Source: Epiperipatus broadwayi
Lineage: Eukaryota > Onychophora > Udeonychophora > Euonychophora > Peripatidae
Assembly (NCBI GenBank): GCA_028023455.1
Contig: JAQFVV010000036.1
Span: forward strand, 4,339,576-4,403,575
Reading direction: 5' to 3'
DNA length: 64,000 bases
The notes under the pieces are model-generated. The model did not search any database. It was not told the origin of the DNA and saw only the letters and a program-made list of their open reading frames with translations. A program made the translations under genes and the position numbers. Position 1 is the first letter of the stretch. Each line of letters starts with the position of its first letter. Below are positions 10,076-22,031 of the stretch, in pieces.

Positions 10076-12334
10076 AACAAAACCTATTGTTTAGTAAACC
10101 ATGGATACTAACCAACCCAAGAACTTTAGAACCTGAAGATGATCTAGGTCAAGCATATCCAAGCAATCTGTTTTTCAAAAGATGAAAGTTTATGATTCAA
10201 TTAATTAATTGAAAACATTAACTAACTCAACAATTACTATATATAAAAATCTCATGAGGATAATAAAAGAATGTATATATAAAAAATATATTTTTTTAGA
10301 TTTGAATATGGTGGATTAAGCCTAAGGAATTATTTACTTACATAGGTCTTGGGAGCAAAAAACTCTTTCACTATATCGCAAACCTGCTTCCAAAGGAGTT
10401 TCTTATTAAACAACAACCATTCAAAAGAACAGAAATACTATCAACTGTGAAAACTATAAGGGAATAGTAGCACTTCATTTGAATATTATCAGAAGAATAA
10501 TTTTGCATTTGCTAATATATCTATATATTGCAGAATCATGTTTTAAAGCTTTTAATGTTAAATAATTTATAAGCAAAAATATCAAAGTTATTTAAAAGCT
10601 AATTCAATGTTTTCTGGCTAAACAACTTGCCATGGAGGTCTTGGGTAGACACTTACCAGAAAGTGTAAACAAACATGACTTCATCCATCAAATGCCTAAT
10701 TGAGATGCCAAAATTCTAAAAAATGAGCTTTTATACTTTCACTATATCAGCTTCCAGAGGATGGAATGGATGCTATAGAGGGCAGCACTGTACTGCAGCC
10801 GACCAACATCATTCACTCTACCAATATATGAATGCCAGAAAGAATATGAAAAAGATTGAGGGATTTTGGTGTGAGGTTTAGAAACATTTTATAAAACATT
10901 CTTAAGACAAAGTGTTGTTCAAATCATTTAAGTAAACCATCTTAACTTTAAACTTTATCTATGAACAATGGAAAAGCATATGTCTAGCTTGGATCATTTC
11001 ATTTCTCAAATCATGAAATAAAAAGGGGAGATTACAGCCTATAGGATAAGCAAATATTTTTGTTTTGTAATATATAAAATGTAGGTTTCCTTCCCAAACA
11101 AACTTGACAGGTCATCTAACTTAATATGGGAGGTAAGATTTTACTTTTCCCATATTAAGAACATTCACTGTTTACAGGACAGAATTGTTTGTTAACTTGT
11201 TATACTAATTAACTATCAACAGTGGATTATTAATATACAGGGGGTTTCTTTTTCAAGGAGGATGGACTTTGTCAGTTGGAATGAGCTGCAAGGACACCAA
11301 CCACTATACTATTGCTTGGGTTTAAATATAAACATAATAAGGATTATTATTTGAAATTATAATACATTCATTAATACTTATTGCTAATAATGCATACTTA
11401 TCAGGAATAAAAGGTGGAAAGTTTGAATCATCAATTATCTTATTAAATGTTAGGGATGCATGACAGGCATTCACCAAGTTGTTGCTATGATTTATGTTTG
11501 AATAGTTTTTAATTTTTCTTTGTTAAAATAAAATATGTTAAACTATTTTGAAACTTTGAGAAGCCTCTGATTCATCAAAATCATTCTATTTTAGCATGAT
11601 TACATACTATTTAAATTATACCCACACATGCACACTTTTTTCTTATGTCATAATATTTTTAGCAAGGTTTTGGTTGAAAGGACATTAGTTCATTGCATAT
11701 ATATAAAAGTGAGGATATTGATATTTATGTAGATTCACCCATGAAGAGAGTCAACTGCAATTTCTCCCTGAGTTTAAAATCTGCAATGTAATGGAATCTC
11801 AAAGAGGGGTAGGAAGTGGGTGAACTGAAATAAATTGTGTTTGGATTTAATGCATAATCATTTAGGCTAGCCATTAAAGATAGATGCAAACCTTGATCAG
11901 ATTTGTCATTGCATCACACATTGCATTCTTGAAAAAGACTGTAGGTCCGATTGTAGTAAGATGCAACACTCCTCTCCTATGTGAAAACCGGACCATTGCA
12001 ATGTTAATATGATTAATACATTTTCTAAAATGAAAGCAAGAAAAGTCAATTAAAATTATTTTAATTTGTAAAGTTACTGCATATTTCTTTAGTACATATA
12101 GTTCCTTTATAAATAAAATCCTATTTCTATCATATTTGATTTTTTTTAATTCCAAAAATAGAAAAAAAAAATTATACAGCATTCATGAAAAGCTAGTTAA
12201 ATATTGTGATTGCTTTTAGGCTAAACCATTCGATCTAATATATGTTTTTTTTTATTACTATCTATAACAGAAACAACTACCATCTGCATTGGCAATTGAG
12301 ACTTGGTTTAAATAGATAAACTATCATGATCATC
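10076..12334. other. Unassigned
   Basis: 10330-10830 is less AT-rich and contains two loosely similar segments (TTTCACTATATC... near 10370 and 10737), possibly repeat debris. 11131-11160 has a small inverted repeat (CTTAATATGGGA/TCCCATATTAAG-like). No gene was recognised. Confidence 0.45.
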
Positions 12335-12528
12335 ATAACAATAATAAAAAGAAGTAGAAAATAAGATGACAAAAGAAAGAGATGAAGAAGAAGAAAAGAG
12401 GAGAAAGAAGAGAAAAAAATAAGGAGGATGAAGAAAAAGAATAAGAAAAATAAAAAGCAGGAGAAGAAAGAAGGAGGAGAATGAAGTAGAAAAAGGAAAA
12501 GAAGAAAAAGAAGAAGTAATAGCAGCAT
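12335..12528. repeat. Polypurine (GA/GAA-rich) tract
   Basis: Nearly 200 bp of almost pure A and G on the plus strand. The leucine/phenylalanine-rich minus-strand ORF across it is an artefact of composition. Such tracts can form triplex DNA. Confidence 0.9.
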
Positions 12529-12642
12529 AAACTAAAACAAAGGTTTTTTATTTATAAACATGTATATAATAACTAAAATATTTCTATTAAGCATCACATG
12601 ATCACATTTCCTATACTAGCACATTAATTGTTGATAAACATT

Positions 12643-12980
12643 AATTGTATGGGTGCTGAACTGAGTTCAGACCCATATGACTATATAAGCTATTGAGCTT
12701 AGATTGAAAATATTTTTTGCATTTTCATTCTCATCGTTTTGTAGCTAAATAGAGATAAAAGGTGTTTGCTAGAGGGTTGCATTAGATCCTAAGATCTAGA
12801 TGTAGTGCTCTCAGATCCAAAGCTCCTCACTGACAAAGGCCACAAGCCAGAAACTAGTCTGGGGATATTGGATGAGTAGGCATTAGATAGGGATTTTATG
12901 CACAAGCCTTCTGGCATCCATTGATTACTCTGTTTAGCACAGGTGGCAATACTGTATGGAGAGTTTTGCTCTGTTTAAAA
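12643..12980 (+). mobile_element. HH-2 element, left arm missing
   Basis: Closely similar to 36540-36876: TGAACTGAGTTCAGACCCAT, ATGACTATATAAGCTA, GGTTGCATTAGATCCTAAG, the ribozyme, ATTTTATGCACAAGCCTTCT and a terminal GAGTTTTGCTCTGTTTAA. The inverted left arm of the 36.3-kb copy is absent, so this copy is truncated or never had it. Confidence 0.85.
12815..12873 (+). ncRNA. Hammerhead ribozyme with one core change (HH-2)
   Basis: Stem I AUCCAA (12815-12820) and CCUCA pair with UGGGG (12860-12864) and UUGGAU (12868-12873) across an internal loop. The core reads CUGACAA (12830-12836) instead of CUGANGA. Stem II GGC/GCC, an intact GAAA (12850-12853), and the cleavage triplet GUC (12857-12859) follow. 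G8 is changed to A, which should inactivate it; ancestral CUGACGA would give this by CpG decay. Confidence 0.75.
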
Positions 12981-13270
12981 TATTTCTAAATAAAAAAAGA
13001 TTATAATACATCTGTTATTTTTAATTATTTGTTTCTACTTTAGAAAAAAAAAATGCGATTGTTGTTGATACCCTTTCCTCTTCCTCTAAAGAAAAATATA
13101 TAAAAAAATCTATACATCTGGATAAAATATCAGATATGTTATTTGGTTCTATTTTTTCTTCTTTAGAAATATTGTTGTCATTTTTCATACTTTATTATTT
13201 TTTCGATTTTGTAGACTCCTACATTAATTGCAATTATATAATGAATCAACATTTTTTTAAAACCAATATT

Positions 13271-13485
13271 TAATATATAGTGGGTTTGAACTCAGACTTT
13301 CACATGACCCTCAACTATTCACGCTGTCTTATATTGCTGATGCACTGCAGTACGTGTGATCAAGTGTATCAGCGGTATGATATAGCAGGGATAGTTGAGG
13401 ATCGTGTGAAAGTCTGAGTTCAAACCCCTATATATTACATATTAGAATGCAAGTATGAGAAAGCCTGTACTGTAGAAAAAAAAAT
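13271..13485. mobile_element. HH-1 3' ends in head-to-head inverted arrangement
   Basis: The last ~70 bp of HH-1 occur twice in inverted orientation (13274-13342 minus, 13366-13434 plus), forming a long hairpin. The plus half continues into the tail TATATATTACATATT...AAGCCTGTACTGTAGAAAA, which matches the end of the 35.2-kb copy. No ribozyme core is present. Confidence 0.75.
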
Positions 13486-13849
13486 ATATTAAAACTAATA
13501 TTGTTATTTTGTTCATATACATAGTGCAATGCACAAATAAACATTCATTTAAAACAAAAATTATCTAAGCATATTGTTTTAGAAAAGCAACAAAATGGTT
13601 TATGGTATAAAATATTCAGTATGTTAATTTTGGTATCCCAAAGCACCTTGAACTATCTACATAACATAATCGGCTTTTATTATTCTTTTTTTTTTTTTTT
13701 TTGGTGTAAAATAAACCTAAGAAAACTCTTTAAGCCGGTATATTCTAATAAATATATAATTATTTTTGGATACATTCGCTTATGCATATATAAAAATATT
13801 AGAATACAATAAAAAAATTACATAAAAGTTATTTAATTATAAAATGATA

Positions 13850-13855
13850 TTTATT
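13850..13855 (-). terminator. Possible poly(A) signal of the POPDC gene
   Basis: AATAAA on the minus strand 20-odd bp past the POPDC stop codon. In this AT-rich DNA the hexamer is common, so it is only suggestive. Confidence 0.35.
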
Positions 13856-13875
13856 TTTTCAAAATTTAATAAATT

Positions 13876-14021
13876 TTAATTAGACAAGGAATTCGGTATT
13901 TTTAATCTAGATTCAGACTTGACTCCCATTTGCCTCCACGAACTTGACCTGGTAATAGGTGAACTTTTAAATGCTTTTTCAAACTCTGGAGATAACTTCC
14001 GGTCGAACATTTCAACAGCAC
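13876..14021 (-). CDS. POPDC: POPDC gene, last coding exon
   Basis: Encodes the C-terminal 47 residues after a shared glycine codon: AVEMFDRKLSPEFEKAF..., a serine-rich stretch, and a stop at 13876-13878. It begins right after a 3' splice site (pyrimidine-rich tract, then GACAG at 14026-14022). The first two bases GT complete the codon begun by the single G left at the end of the 32.4-kb exon, giving GGT; this phase match is the main argument for joining them. The block is clearly less AT-rich than its surroundings. POPDC C-termini are poorly conserved, so homology cannot confirm it. The alternative is the last exon of another gene. The implied intron is 14022-32428, about 18.4 kb. Confidence 0.6.
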
Positions 14022-14029
14022 CTGTCATA

Positions 14030-14700
14030 AAGCAACAGATTGACATGCAGTCACAAACACAAAAGCCAAATTTTGAAAAAATAAATTCTTAAAATTTCAT
14101 TAGAAATAAAAAGTAAAAAAGTATTAAGAAAGGCATTCGATATTTTAAAAAAAACATGCTGAAGATAATGTAATTGTTTATGAAAAAATACATTTTAACG
14201 TTATTCATATTACATAAATATATATAAATAAACCAGTTTAACTTTCTAATATGATTAACATATCCATTATAACTATAATCATTAAATAATCGAATCGTTT
14301 TTTTTTATTGATAGAAGGAGGGTTATAAGAAGTTTAAGAACAAACAGAATGACTGATGCATCCGTAATCCATAGATCTTGTACTGCAAAATCCTTCACTT
14401 TACCTCTACATTACAGAAGCTAATTATTAGGATTTACACTTCATGATAACCTTGGATAAATAGGACTGACTATTTCAGAGGGCACCTGACTTCTTTCCAG
14501 CATTTATTGAGGTTTTTTTTTTTATAAATAAATAACATAATAAATTTCCAATCTTAAGTATTTGATTACATAATCATTTTTCTTTAAAACAAACCAGGGA
14601 AAAAGAAATACAAAGGTGATATATTTTTAAATTTGCATCTAATGCAAATCAGATTTTATTATTTTTTTTACATTACGACAAAATTTTAGATACTAAAAAA
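14030..14700. other. POPDC intron, nothing recognised
   Basis: AT-rich. A less AT-rich patch at 14340-14500 shows no coherent frame. Confidence 0.5.
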
Positions 14701-14704
14701 ATCA

Positions 14705-14792
14705 ATTTATTACAAAATTTTATGAGATAGTGTGGAAGTGGATCGTGTGAAAGTCTGTGCTCATATACCCTAAGCCTGTGTGTTTCAATTAA
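14705..14792 (+). mobile_element. HH-1 3' fragment
   Basis: GAGATAGTGTGGAAG...CGTGTGAAAGTCTGTGCTCA plus AAGCCTGTGTG match the 3' block and tail of HH-1. It is interrupted just downstream by a SINE-A insertion. Confidence 0.7.
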
Positions 14793-14807
14793 TAAAATTT
14801 TGTATAG

Positions 14808-14908
14808 TCTTGCGTTGTTAGCCGAGAGGTATCGCAGCCGCCATGCAAGCAAGTAGTTGGTTGCAGACGGTTGTGGGTTCGCGTCCCGGCAGATGCTATG
14901 ACATATGG
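14808..14908 (+). mobile_element. SINE-A copy with 13-bp target duplication
   Basis: GTTAGCCGAGAGGT A box, GCAAGCAAGTAG, B box GGGTTCGCGTCCCGG, GATGCTATGACATATGG. Flanked by identical AAAATTTTGTATA at 14794-14806 and 14909-14921. It sits at the end of an HH-1 fragment, so it is the younger of the two. Confidence 0.9.
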
Positions 14909-14921
14909 AAAATTTTGTATA

Positions 14922-16113
14922 TTTATAAGTAGATATTTATATATATACAGAAGACATATTTCCATACTTACTTAAACTAATTTCAATGATATGCAATATA
15001 CGGGATTAACAAAATATTCAAAATAACTACGATTATTGTTTTCATATATATTTTATAATTTAAGGGGAAAAACTGCTTTACACATATTAATACATTTTTA
15101 ATATTTCATGGAAATTAAATAACTTAATACACTTTTTAAATATTAGCACACAGTTTTAAAATTTATTCTGTATATATTAGAAAAACTTAATTTGATACTA
15201 ACCAGCATTACTTTCAGTCATTCAATAGTAGATATATATATAGTAGACATATAGTCTTAAAATATTTTTCTTTGATTAGGCAAATATTATATTGTATAGA
15301 CCATTTAATATATATTCTGATCGATATCAGAAGTCACAATGTCTATAAAATATGATTAATATATATATTACCATATTAGTACATCCTGTCATCTATATAT
15401 CTATTACTAAATATTTTTTTTTGTATTTGCATTTTAGATCATTATTATAAAGATATCATTAATTACTGGATTTCCAATTTAGGTGCCTTCTTTAATTTCA
15501 CTTTATGTCTCCATTATCTTTAGTAAAATACAAAATGTTGTTTTGTCTATTTTTGAACAAAAAAAGAATTATTGTCAACATTTTAGAATATAAAACAATT
15601 CATAATTTATTTCTTTTAGCTTTTTAAAATAATGCTACATTAACTTCCTGGAATGTTAAAACTACATAAAATTCCAAAAGAATAGTGCATATATGCTTTG
15701 CTTTTAACAAAATAGTGATATATATATTCTTAAACCTTATGTTCTGAAAACTAAATAATGAATGACATTTTTTAAAAAACCAAAATAACTATTTCAACTT
15801 GTTCTATTTCATTATATCTTTTATGAAACGTCCATTGTTCATTTTATTTTGTTCGTAATACAAAACAACATGCATTAAAGTTTAGCATTTTTATAAAAGA
15901 AAAAAAATATTTTGTCAAATATTACCGGTTTCAAATGTTTATTTTAATAAGGAATATTAATAACTAGGTAATATATTACATTCTCATATATATGAATCTA
16001 TTTGTATGTGTATGTATAACTGATATTTTAAAATTTATTTATTTATAATAATAACAACTAAGTGAATTTTCAAGCTAATTTGCTTGAGCATATTAAATAA
16101 TAGTAGTGATACG
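14922..16113. other. POPDC intron, nothing recognised
   Basis: Very AT-rich, no supported feature. Confidence 0.5.
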
Positions 16114-16220
16114 TCAAGCGTTGTTAGCCGAGTGGTCAGCGTAGCCGCCTTGCAAGCAAGTAGTTGGTTGCAGACGGTAATGGGTTCGCCTCCCGGCCGA
16201 AGCTATGAAAAAAAAAAAAA
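16114..16220 (+). mobile_element. SINE-A copy with poly(A)
   Basis: GTTAGCCGAGTGGTCAGCG, CCTTGCAAGCAAGTAG, B box GGGTTCGCCTCCC, then CTATG and a 14-base A run. A short TAGTGAT repeat occurs on both flanks. Confidence 0.9.
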
Positions 16221-16283
16221 ACAATAGTGATGCTGTGTCATTTGAATAAATTATCCAGAAACCCGTATCACCAAACAAATCTG

Positions 16284-16297
16284 CCCCCCCCCCCCCC
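16284..16297. repeat. Homopolymer of 14 C
   Basis: Uninterrupted run of C, striking in such AT-rich DNA. G-runs on the plus strand also occur near 18077 and 45980. Confidence 0.95.
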
Positions 16298-18467
16298 GCA
16301 CTTTTATTTTTCTTTTGATGTGTGTTGTTTCATGCATATATTTTTTCTTATTTCGAAAGAAATTTCACTTTTAGCAAACATTTATTTCACTACTAACCAT
16401 GATGCACGAATTCATGAAGATTTGTATTAATAAATTATACAACATGACTTGCTAGAAAGCAAAGTTGACATTTGCTCATCAAAACAAACAAAAATGTCGA
16501 CCAAGGTTTAATACCGGTTGAAGTAGGGTTACCGTTGCATTCTAAAAAAATTATTCTTTATTAACATCGGAAACTTCAACAATGCTTGTTTAAATTTAAA
16601 TACAATATATATATATATGTATGAAAACAATACAAATACTATTACGAATAAAATCATGAATATTGCCAAAGATATTAAAATATAATATCAGCATTTAAAA
16701 CTGGAGAAATATTTATTAAGGAATATCAAAATCTCTATTTTCTACATTCTTGCTACTACATCTTTGTGTTACCTATTAGGATTATTTTATTTCATGCATC
16801 TTGACAGAAGTCTTTATTAAATTGACATCATGCTTTCGTGTATATAATAATGTTCGCGGATTGTATTACATCATGAAGGATGGAATAACAATTATTTTGG
16901 AAAGAAATTATGATAATGAAAAATGAGATGAGTCTTATAGACATTAATATTTGTATTAGACATTTTATATGCTTGTTGCTAATGAGGCTTATACTACAGA
17001 ATACTGAATTATGTGATAACTATCTAAATAAATTAATATTCACAAATATTGTTCTGATAAAATTATATTGGTAATCCAATTGGAATGAATTTCAATATTA
17101 TTTTGGATTTTTGTTGCTGCGCAGTCATTGGATATTTTGATGAATTATAAAATTTTAACTGCTGCCAGATTATGGATATTGGATGTATCATCATCCTTGT
17201 AATTGTTCAATTCCACTTCTAAAATGTTAATATATATATATGTTTGAAAGGTTGCTTAATATATATATACGTTTGCTTGCTAAATAATTAATGACTAAAC
17301 ATAGAGGGGATGGGTGATAAGAATTTTTCGAAATTATAATTATTAATTAACTTATTTAGATTTTAATATTGCCTTAGTAATAAATCATAAGTTAAAGATT
17401 TTTTATGAACTTGTATTACTTTGATATAATTAACATGATACATATTTTTCTTTAGTTCTGAAAAAAAAAAAAAGGCTGTTATTTAGCATCACCATAGGTA
17501 TAAACATTTATACAAATATTACACATTAAATTTTATTTCTTTAGAGTGCCATTAATTTCATTTCTTATTTGTTATTACTTGGTATATATATATATATTAT
17601 TATTTATTAAAATACAATTCCTGAGTTTGCTGACTTTAATTTATTAAGAAGCAATAATTATAAATTGTATTCCAAGGATATGAAAAGATGAACATTAACT
17701 AGCATATGGTTTACATTATTATTTCGTAACCATCTTAAATCATTATTTTAAATTTACATTACGTCCATAAGGGATAGCATCCTTTATTATGCAATCTATT
17801 TTAAAGTTATATTGGAACAGATTAGGACTTAAGACTAAAGCATTTAAAATCTTATCATTTAGTTCACTTCAATTTTTTTTTATAAATTTGAATTTAATTT
17901 GGTTTCAGCAGAGTCTCTTGGGTATTACACTCTTAGTTGCCCTATTTACACCATTACAGTTTTGGCAAAACCAATATGTGGAGCGTTTTTAGGGACAGCC
18001 TATCCCGTTTTATTCCGATACAATATATATTTTGTAGTAGTTAGCCCTCGCTGTGAATCAAAAAAAAAAAAAGGGAGGGGGGGGGATATACGCGATCTTT
18101 AAAAGAATAACTTTTTTTTCATTTTAATTGTATATAGTCAAAAAAAAAAAAAAACAGATTTTAAAAATAGGAATTTGTTGTGTCTATTTGTTTCGTTTAA
18201 AGTTGTTTTTAGTTTTATACTGTTTATTTTAATTTTTTAGAAAGTTGTTAACATCGAAATCTTTTATTCACATTTAAACGAACATTAACATCACTGGAAA
18301 TTGATGGTGCTACTTATATATTAGTCAGATTTTAAATACGGACTTAAATCATTTTGAAATTATCTTTATATCCCCGAATAAATAATGTATGTTAACGATT
18401 TGTAAAATATTAATACTAAGTTAGTTTTTATAAATTTAAATAATAATTAGCATAATTTTGATATATG
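16298..18467. other. POPDC intron, largely featureless
   Basis: 17905-18060 is less AT-rich and follows a good-looking 3' splice-site sequence (TTGGTTTCAG), but neither open frame across it shows a recognisable protein. The rest is AT-rich without features. Confidence 0.4.
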
Positions 18468-19322
18468 TATAATAATTAATAAAACAGGACCCAAATTGTG
18501 TAACTTGCTTTCAAGCTCGCATAAAAATGTTCATTAGAGGGAGCTTGCTACTAGCTCCAATCAAGCTTTAATTTATAACTGCCGTAAGGGAAATAATTCA
18601 AAATCTCTATTGGAAATGTTCTTATCCCCAGATCAATTGGTTTTGAGCTTATGGCTCACTTAAGTAAGGAGCTAGGACTCCAGTTACTAGATCTGAAATA
18701 CCAACTCTAAAGTCAGCACTTATCTAATATGTTACTATCAATTTGAAAACCTGAATTTTTCAGATATGTAAATGTCTTCAAATCCAGGCTTACAAACCAG
18801 ATAGCTATGTGTGTCTGAACTCAATTCAGTTTCACTATGTATTAATAGCTTCAGCAATATAACATGGTAAAAGCCTTCAAGGATACACCTATAATAATTA
18901 ATAAAACAAGACACAAATTGTGTAACTTGCTTTTAAACTTGTATTAACATGTTCACTAGAGGGAGATTACCACTAGCTCAAATCAAGCTTTAATTTATAA
19001 ATTATATTACTGAGGCTATTAATATATAGTAAAACTTAACTGAGTTCAGACCCATATAGCTATTTGTTTTGTAAGGCTGGATTTGAAGATATTTACATGT
19101 CTGAAAAATTCAGGTTTTCAAACTGATAGTAACATATTTAATAAGTGCTGGCTTTTGAGTTGGTATTTTAGATCTAGGGTCTGGAGTCTTAGCTCCTCAT
19201 TAAGATGAGCCATAAGCTCAAAACCAATTGGTCTTGGGGTGAGGACATTCCAATAGAGATTTTAAATTCTTTCTCTTTCAGCACTTATAAATTAAAGCTT
19301 GATTGGAGTTAGTGGTATGCTC
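18468..19322. mobile_element. Large fold-back element FB4, diverged HH-2 relative
   Basis: Arms of nearly 300 bp (about 18537-18832 and 19037-19322) are inverted copies with moderate divergence. The right arm reads CTGAGTTCAGACCCATATAG, TAGATCTAGGGTCTGGAGTC, TAGCTCCTCATTAAGATGAG, CCATAAGCTCAAAACC and CTTGGGGTGAGGA, in the same order as HH-2 (12.6 and 36.3 kb). The segment AATAATTAATAAAAC...TTTAATTTATAA is also present as a direct repeat (18470-18580 and 18892-19003), so the element was rearranged. Each arm keeps a degenerate hammerhead: GAUGA, stem II GAGC/GCUC, AAAA for GAAA. Confidence 0.7.
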
Positions 19323-19732
19323 TTATAAATACAGTAATTAGATATATGTAAAGTATAACTTTAAAAAATTTATCCACTTAGTAGCACTTTTGTCTATCCT
19401 GCCAGTCTTTGTCAGCTAACACTTTGAAAGGCTAACCTTTCCACAATTCCTTGATCTTAAAGTATGCTGCCTGACTTTTAATTAAATCTTGTTTCTATTT
19501 GTATATTAGCATAGCTTCCTTTATTTTATTTTATTGTGGAAAGATTAGCCTTTCAAAGTATTAGTTGACAAAGACTATAATAATAATGGATAGTCGAAAG
19601 CGTTCCTAAGTGGATAAAATTTTTAAAGTTATACTTTACATATATCTAATTACTGTATTTATAAATATTCAATTATAAGATTAAGTATATTGATTTGAAG
19701 AAATACAGACATCGAATTATAATATTATTACA
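19323..19732. mobile_element. Fold-back element FB5
   Basis: Arms 19324-19446 and 19533-19664 are inverted copies (ends ATAAATACAGTAATTAG and CTAATTACTGTATTTAT) around an 86-bp loop. After the right arm lies the tail GAAGAAATACAGACATCGA, shared with FB2. It abuts the end of FB4. No ORF. Confidence 0.75.
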
Positions 19733-19829
19733 TACATATATATTAAATGGAAATCTAGCCACTTTACACGAGCAATTATTAAAGAACTTTAATGAAATCT
19801 GGATAATATAGAAATATCACACGCTATTT

Positions 19830-19943
19830 CTTTTTTTTTTTCATATGTCAAAGCCTTGGCCGAGAGGCGAACCTACAACCGTCTGCAACCAACTACTTGC
19901 TTGCAAGGCGGCTGCGATGACCTCTCGGCTAACAACGCTTGAC
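19830..19943 (-). mobile_element. SINE-A copy with 16-bp target duplication
   Basis: Minus-strand copy with T-run (its poly(A)) at 19830-19841, B box and A box in order, ending GTTAGCCGAGAGG. Flanks CACAC-CTATTTCTTT at 19818-19833 and 19944-19959 match with one mismatch. Confidence 0.9.
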
Positions 19944-19959
19944 CACACACTATTTCTTT

Positions 19960-20640
19960 GTCAATGATTGTTGATTAAATACAAAATACGTCAAAACATA
20001 TAAGGAATAAATGGCCAGCCTATTCTTTATTAACATTTACTGGCATACAAGTGTTGTTTATCAATAGTTCATGGAAAATGATTACTTCCCTTTAATTTAC
20101 ATACACATATGAGATTAGCAGTGAAATTTACCAGAGGTTGTTACTTTCTTTGGCTAGTCTGTTTTAGTTTTGAATTCGAGATAATTTTAATTATTTATTA
20201 TATAGTTTAGATTTATATATATATCAGGCTAAAATTTATTATTTATAAAACTAACAAGGTTAATATTACAGATCGCTAAAAATAAAATTATTATTTATCC
20301 TGTAATATATAAATATACTTTCAAAATGATTTAAATCATATTTAAAATATGGCTAATATATAAACTTACACTATTTTCAACAATATCATATTGATTATTT
20401 ACATTTATAAAATCGAACTTCGTGTTAATATTATAGGTAGTTAAAAATATGTATTTTTGCCCTGCAATATGATTTAAGGTGTAGTGAAAAGCTATTTTCA
20501 GAAATATCAGTGAATGTTCATCAAACACCTTAAATAGATGGCTGCCTATTCTTCATTAACAGTTATTACTGTGCTAGTATTATTTAGTAATCGCTCTTGG
20601 AAAGTGATGAATGTCTTAAGAAATAGATTTTTAAACATTT
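19960..20640. repeat. Old local duplication
   Basis: ATGGCCAGCCTATTCTTTAT... (20010-20090) is repeated with divergence at 20535-20615 (ATGGCTGCCTATTCTTCATT...). A second pair (TTTATAAAACTAAC... near 20243 and TTTATAAAATCGAA... near 20403) is also related. No coding sense. Confidence 0.5.
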
Positions 20641-20999
20641 AATAAGGTTTTGTGGTTGTGATTATTTTGATTAGAATTAATACATCCATTTGTTACTATA
20701 ATTATCATTGTTGATTTAGCTTTTGGAAATAAATAATTCCAAATTGTGTATATTTCATTTTATTTTATTTTTTACAAAATTATTATTATTACTTTTTATA
20801 AGCATTTGTTTGATCATTCATTTGCTATCCTTACATTAATTGCTTAATAAGCTGTGGTATTACTTAACTTTTATAGTAATATAAAATAAGATACATGTGG
20901 TTTCTTACTTGGTATTGATATCTTTTTTTTTATTTTTAGGGAAGTAGTCTTTACAATTGTAATGGTCAGAAAGTATAGCTGCTCTAACCTAACCTAGAG
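20641..20999. other. Nothing recognised
   Basis: AT-rich. Confidence 0.5.
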
Positions 21000-21075
21000 A
21001 TGAAGGTAGAGGGGATTTGAACCTCATCTATTTCTCCAGATCACAACCAAGCAACTTACTCTCTTGACCTCATGA
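21000..21075 (-). repeat. tRNA-like sequence, possible SINE head or tRNA pseudogene
   Basis: On the minus strand an A-box-like TGAGGTCAAGAGAG (21060-21073) is followed about 37 nt later by a perfect B box GGTTCAAATCC (21013-21023). No good cloverleaf could be folded by eye and there is no tail like that of SINE-A. Confidence 0.35.
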
Positions 21076-22031
21076 GAGTTAATTTTTTTAATGTAGCCCC
21101 ATGGTCACAGCAGATATGAAATTCAAAAGGAATCTTAGCATGTGATGGTCAGGTTTACATATATGAATAATAAACAATATCTACAAATTTGTTATAATGA
21201 TGAAGTATGGTTTATTATTATATAAAATTGTCATTAATGATTAATAAAATTCGTTACAAATCAAACTAAGTACCCACAGATTTCTACATATATGTTTGAT
21301 CAACTGATCCTTATAATGGAAATACATAACAATAAAACATTGATATGCTTTGTCAATTATCCATGTTATTTTCATTCAGTAGAGAGACAGTGATAAGATT
21401 ACTCTATGGTACAAGAACAGGGTGAAATTAGCCTGTTTAAACCAGCTAAATAAACCATAGATTAAATTTGAACATAGCCTCTTAACGCATAAATTTTATC
21501 TATTTAAATCCCCAATTAATGCCAACTTAACTCTGGATAGCTACTTCACCACTAATATATTGTTAGATTAAAGAATCCATTGGCCACAGCATGACATGGA
21601 TTCAGGGATGACATTTTGATAGCTTATCTCCATTTATATTCCTCGGCTGATTGGCAAAATCCAACCTTTCAACCAATTGAATATCTCACAGACAAACATT
21701 AGCTAATGAAGTTGTAAAAAAAGCAATAAATGAAAGTCAAGACACCCGTGGATCACCAAGCAATACATTATTAAGGATGTGGTCAACTGACCATAAATTT
21801 AAAGCCTTATAATATTAACATATATAAATCTATGATTGAGTATATTACCATACTAGGAAGATCCACTACACATAATTATACATTCCCCTGTTTGTCAAGT
21901 TATCACACATGCTCCTATGCAGTATTATACCAGCAGTTTTTATTATTACCACTGTACTTATCAAGAATTATTATTTAGCTAGTTTTTTCCCATAGATTTA
22001 ATGAATATTACAGTGATTATTTATAATATAT
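21076..22031. other. POPDC intron, unassigned
   Basis: 21360-21800 is less AT-rich but no frame or repeat relationship was recognised. Confidence 0.45.

Noticed and set aside
12277-12528. Leu/Phe-rich membrane-like ORF on the minus strand
   Set aside because: Reverse translation of a polypurine tract; no conserved residues.
20331-20528. Small proteins in AT-rich stretches (also 28041-28256, 29295-29477, 57656-57844)
   Set aside because: Composition is that of random AT-rich codons (Ile, Phe, Tyr, Asn, Lys) with no motif, splice context or similarity.
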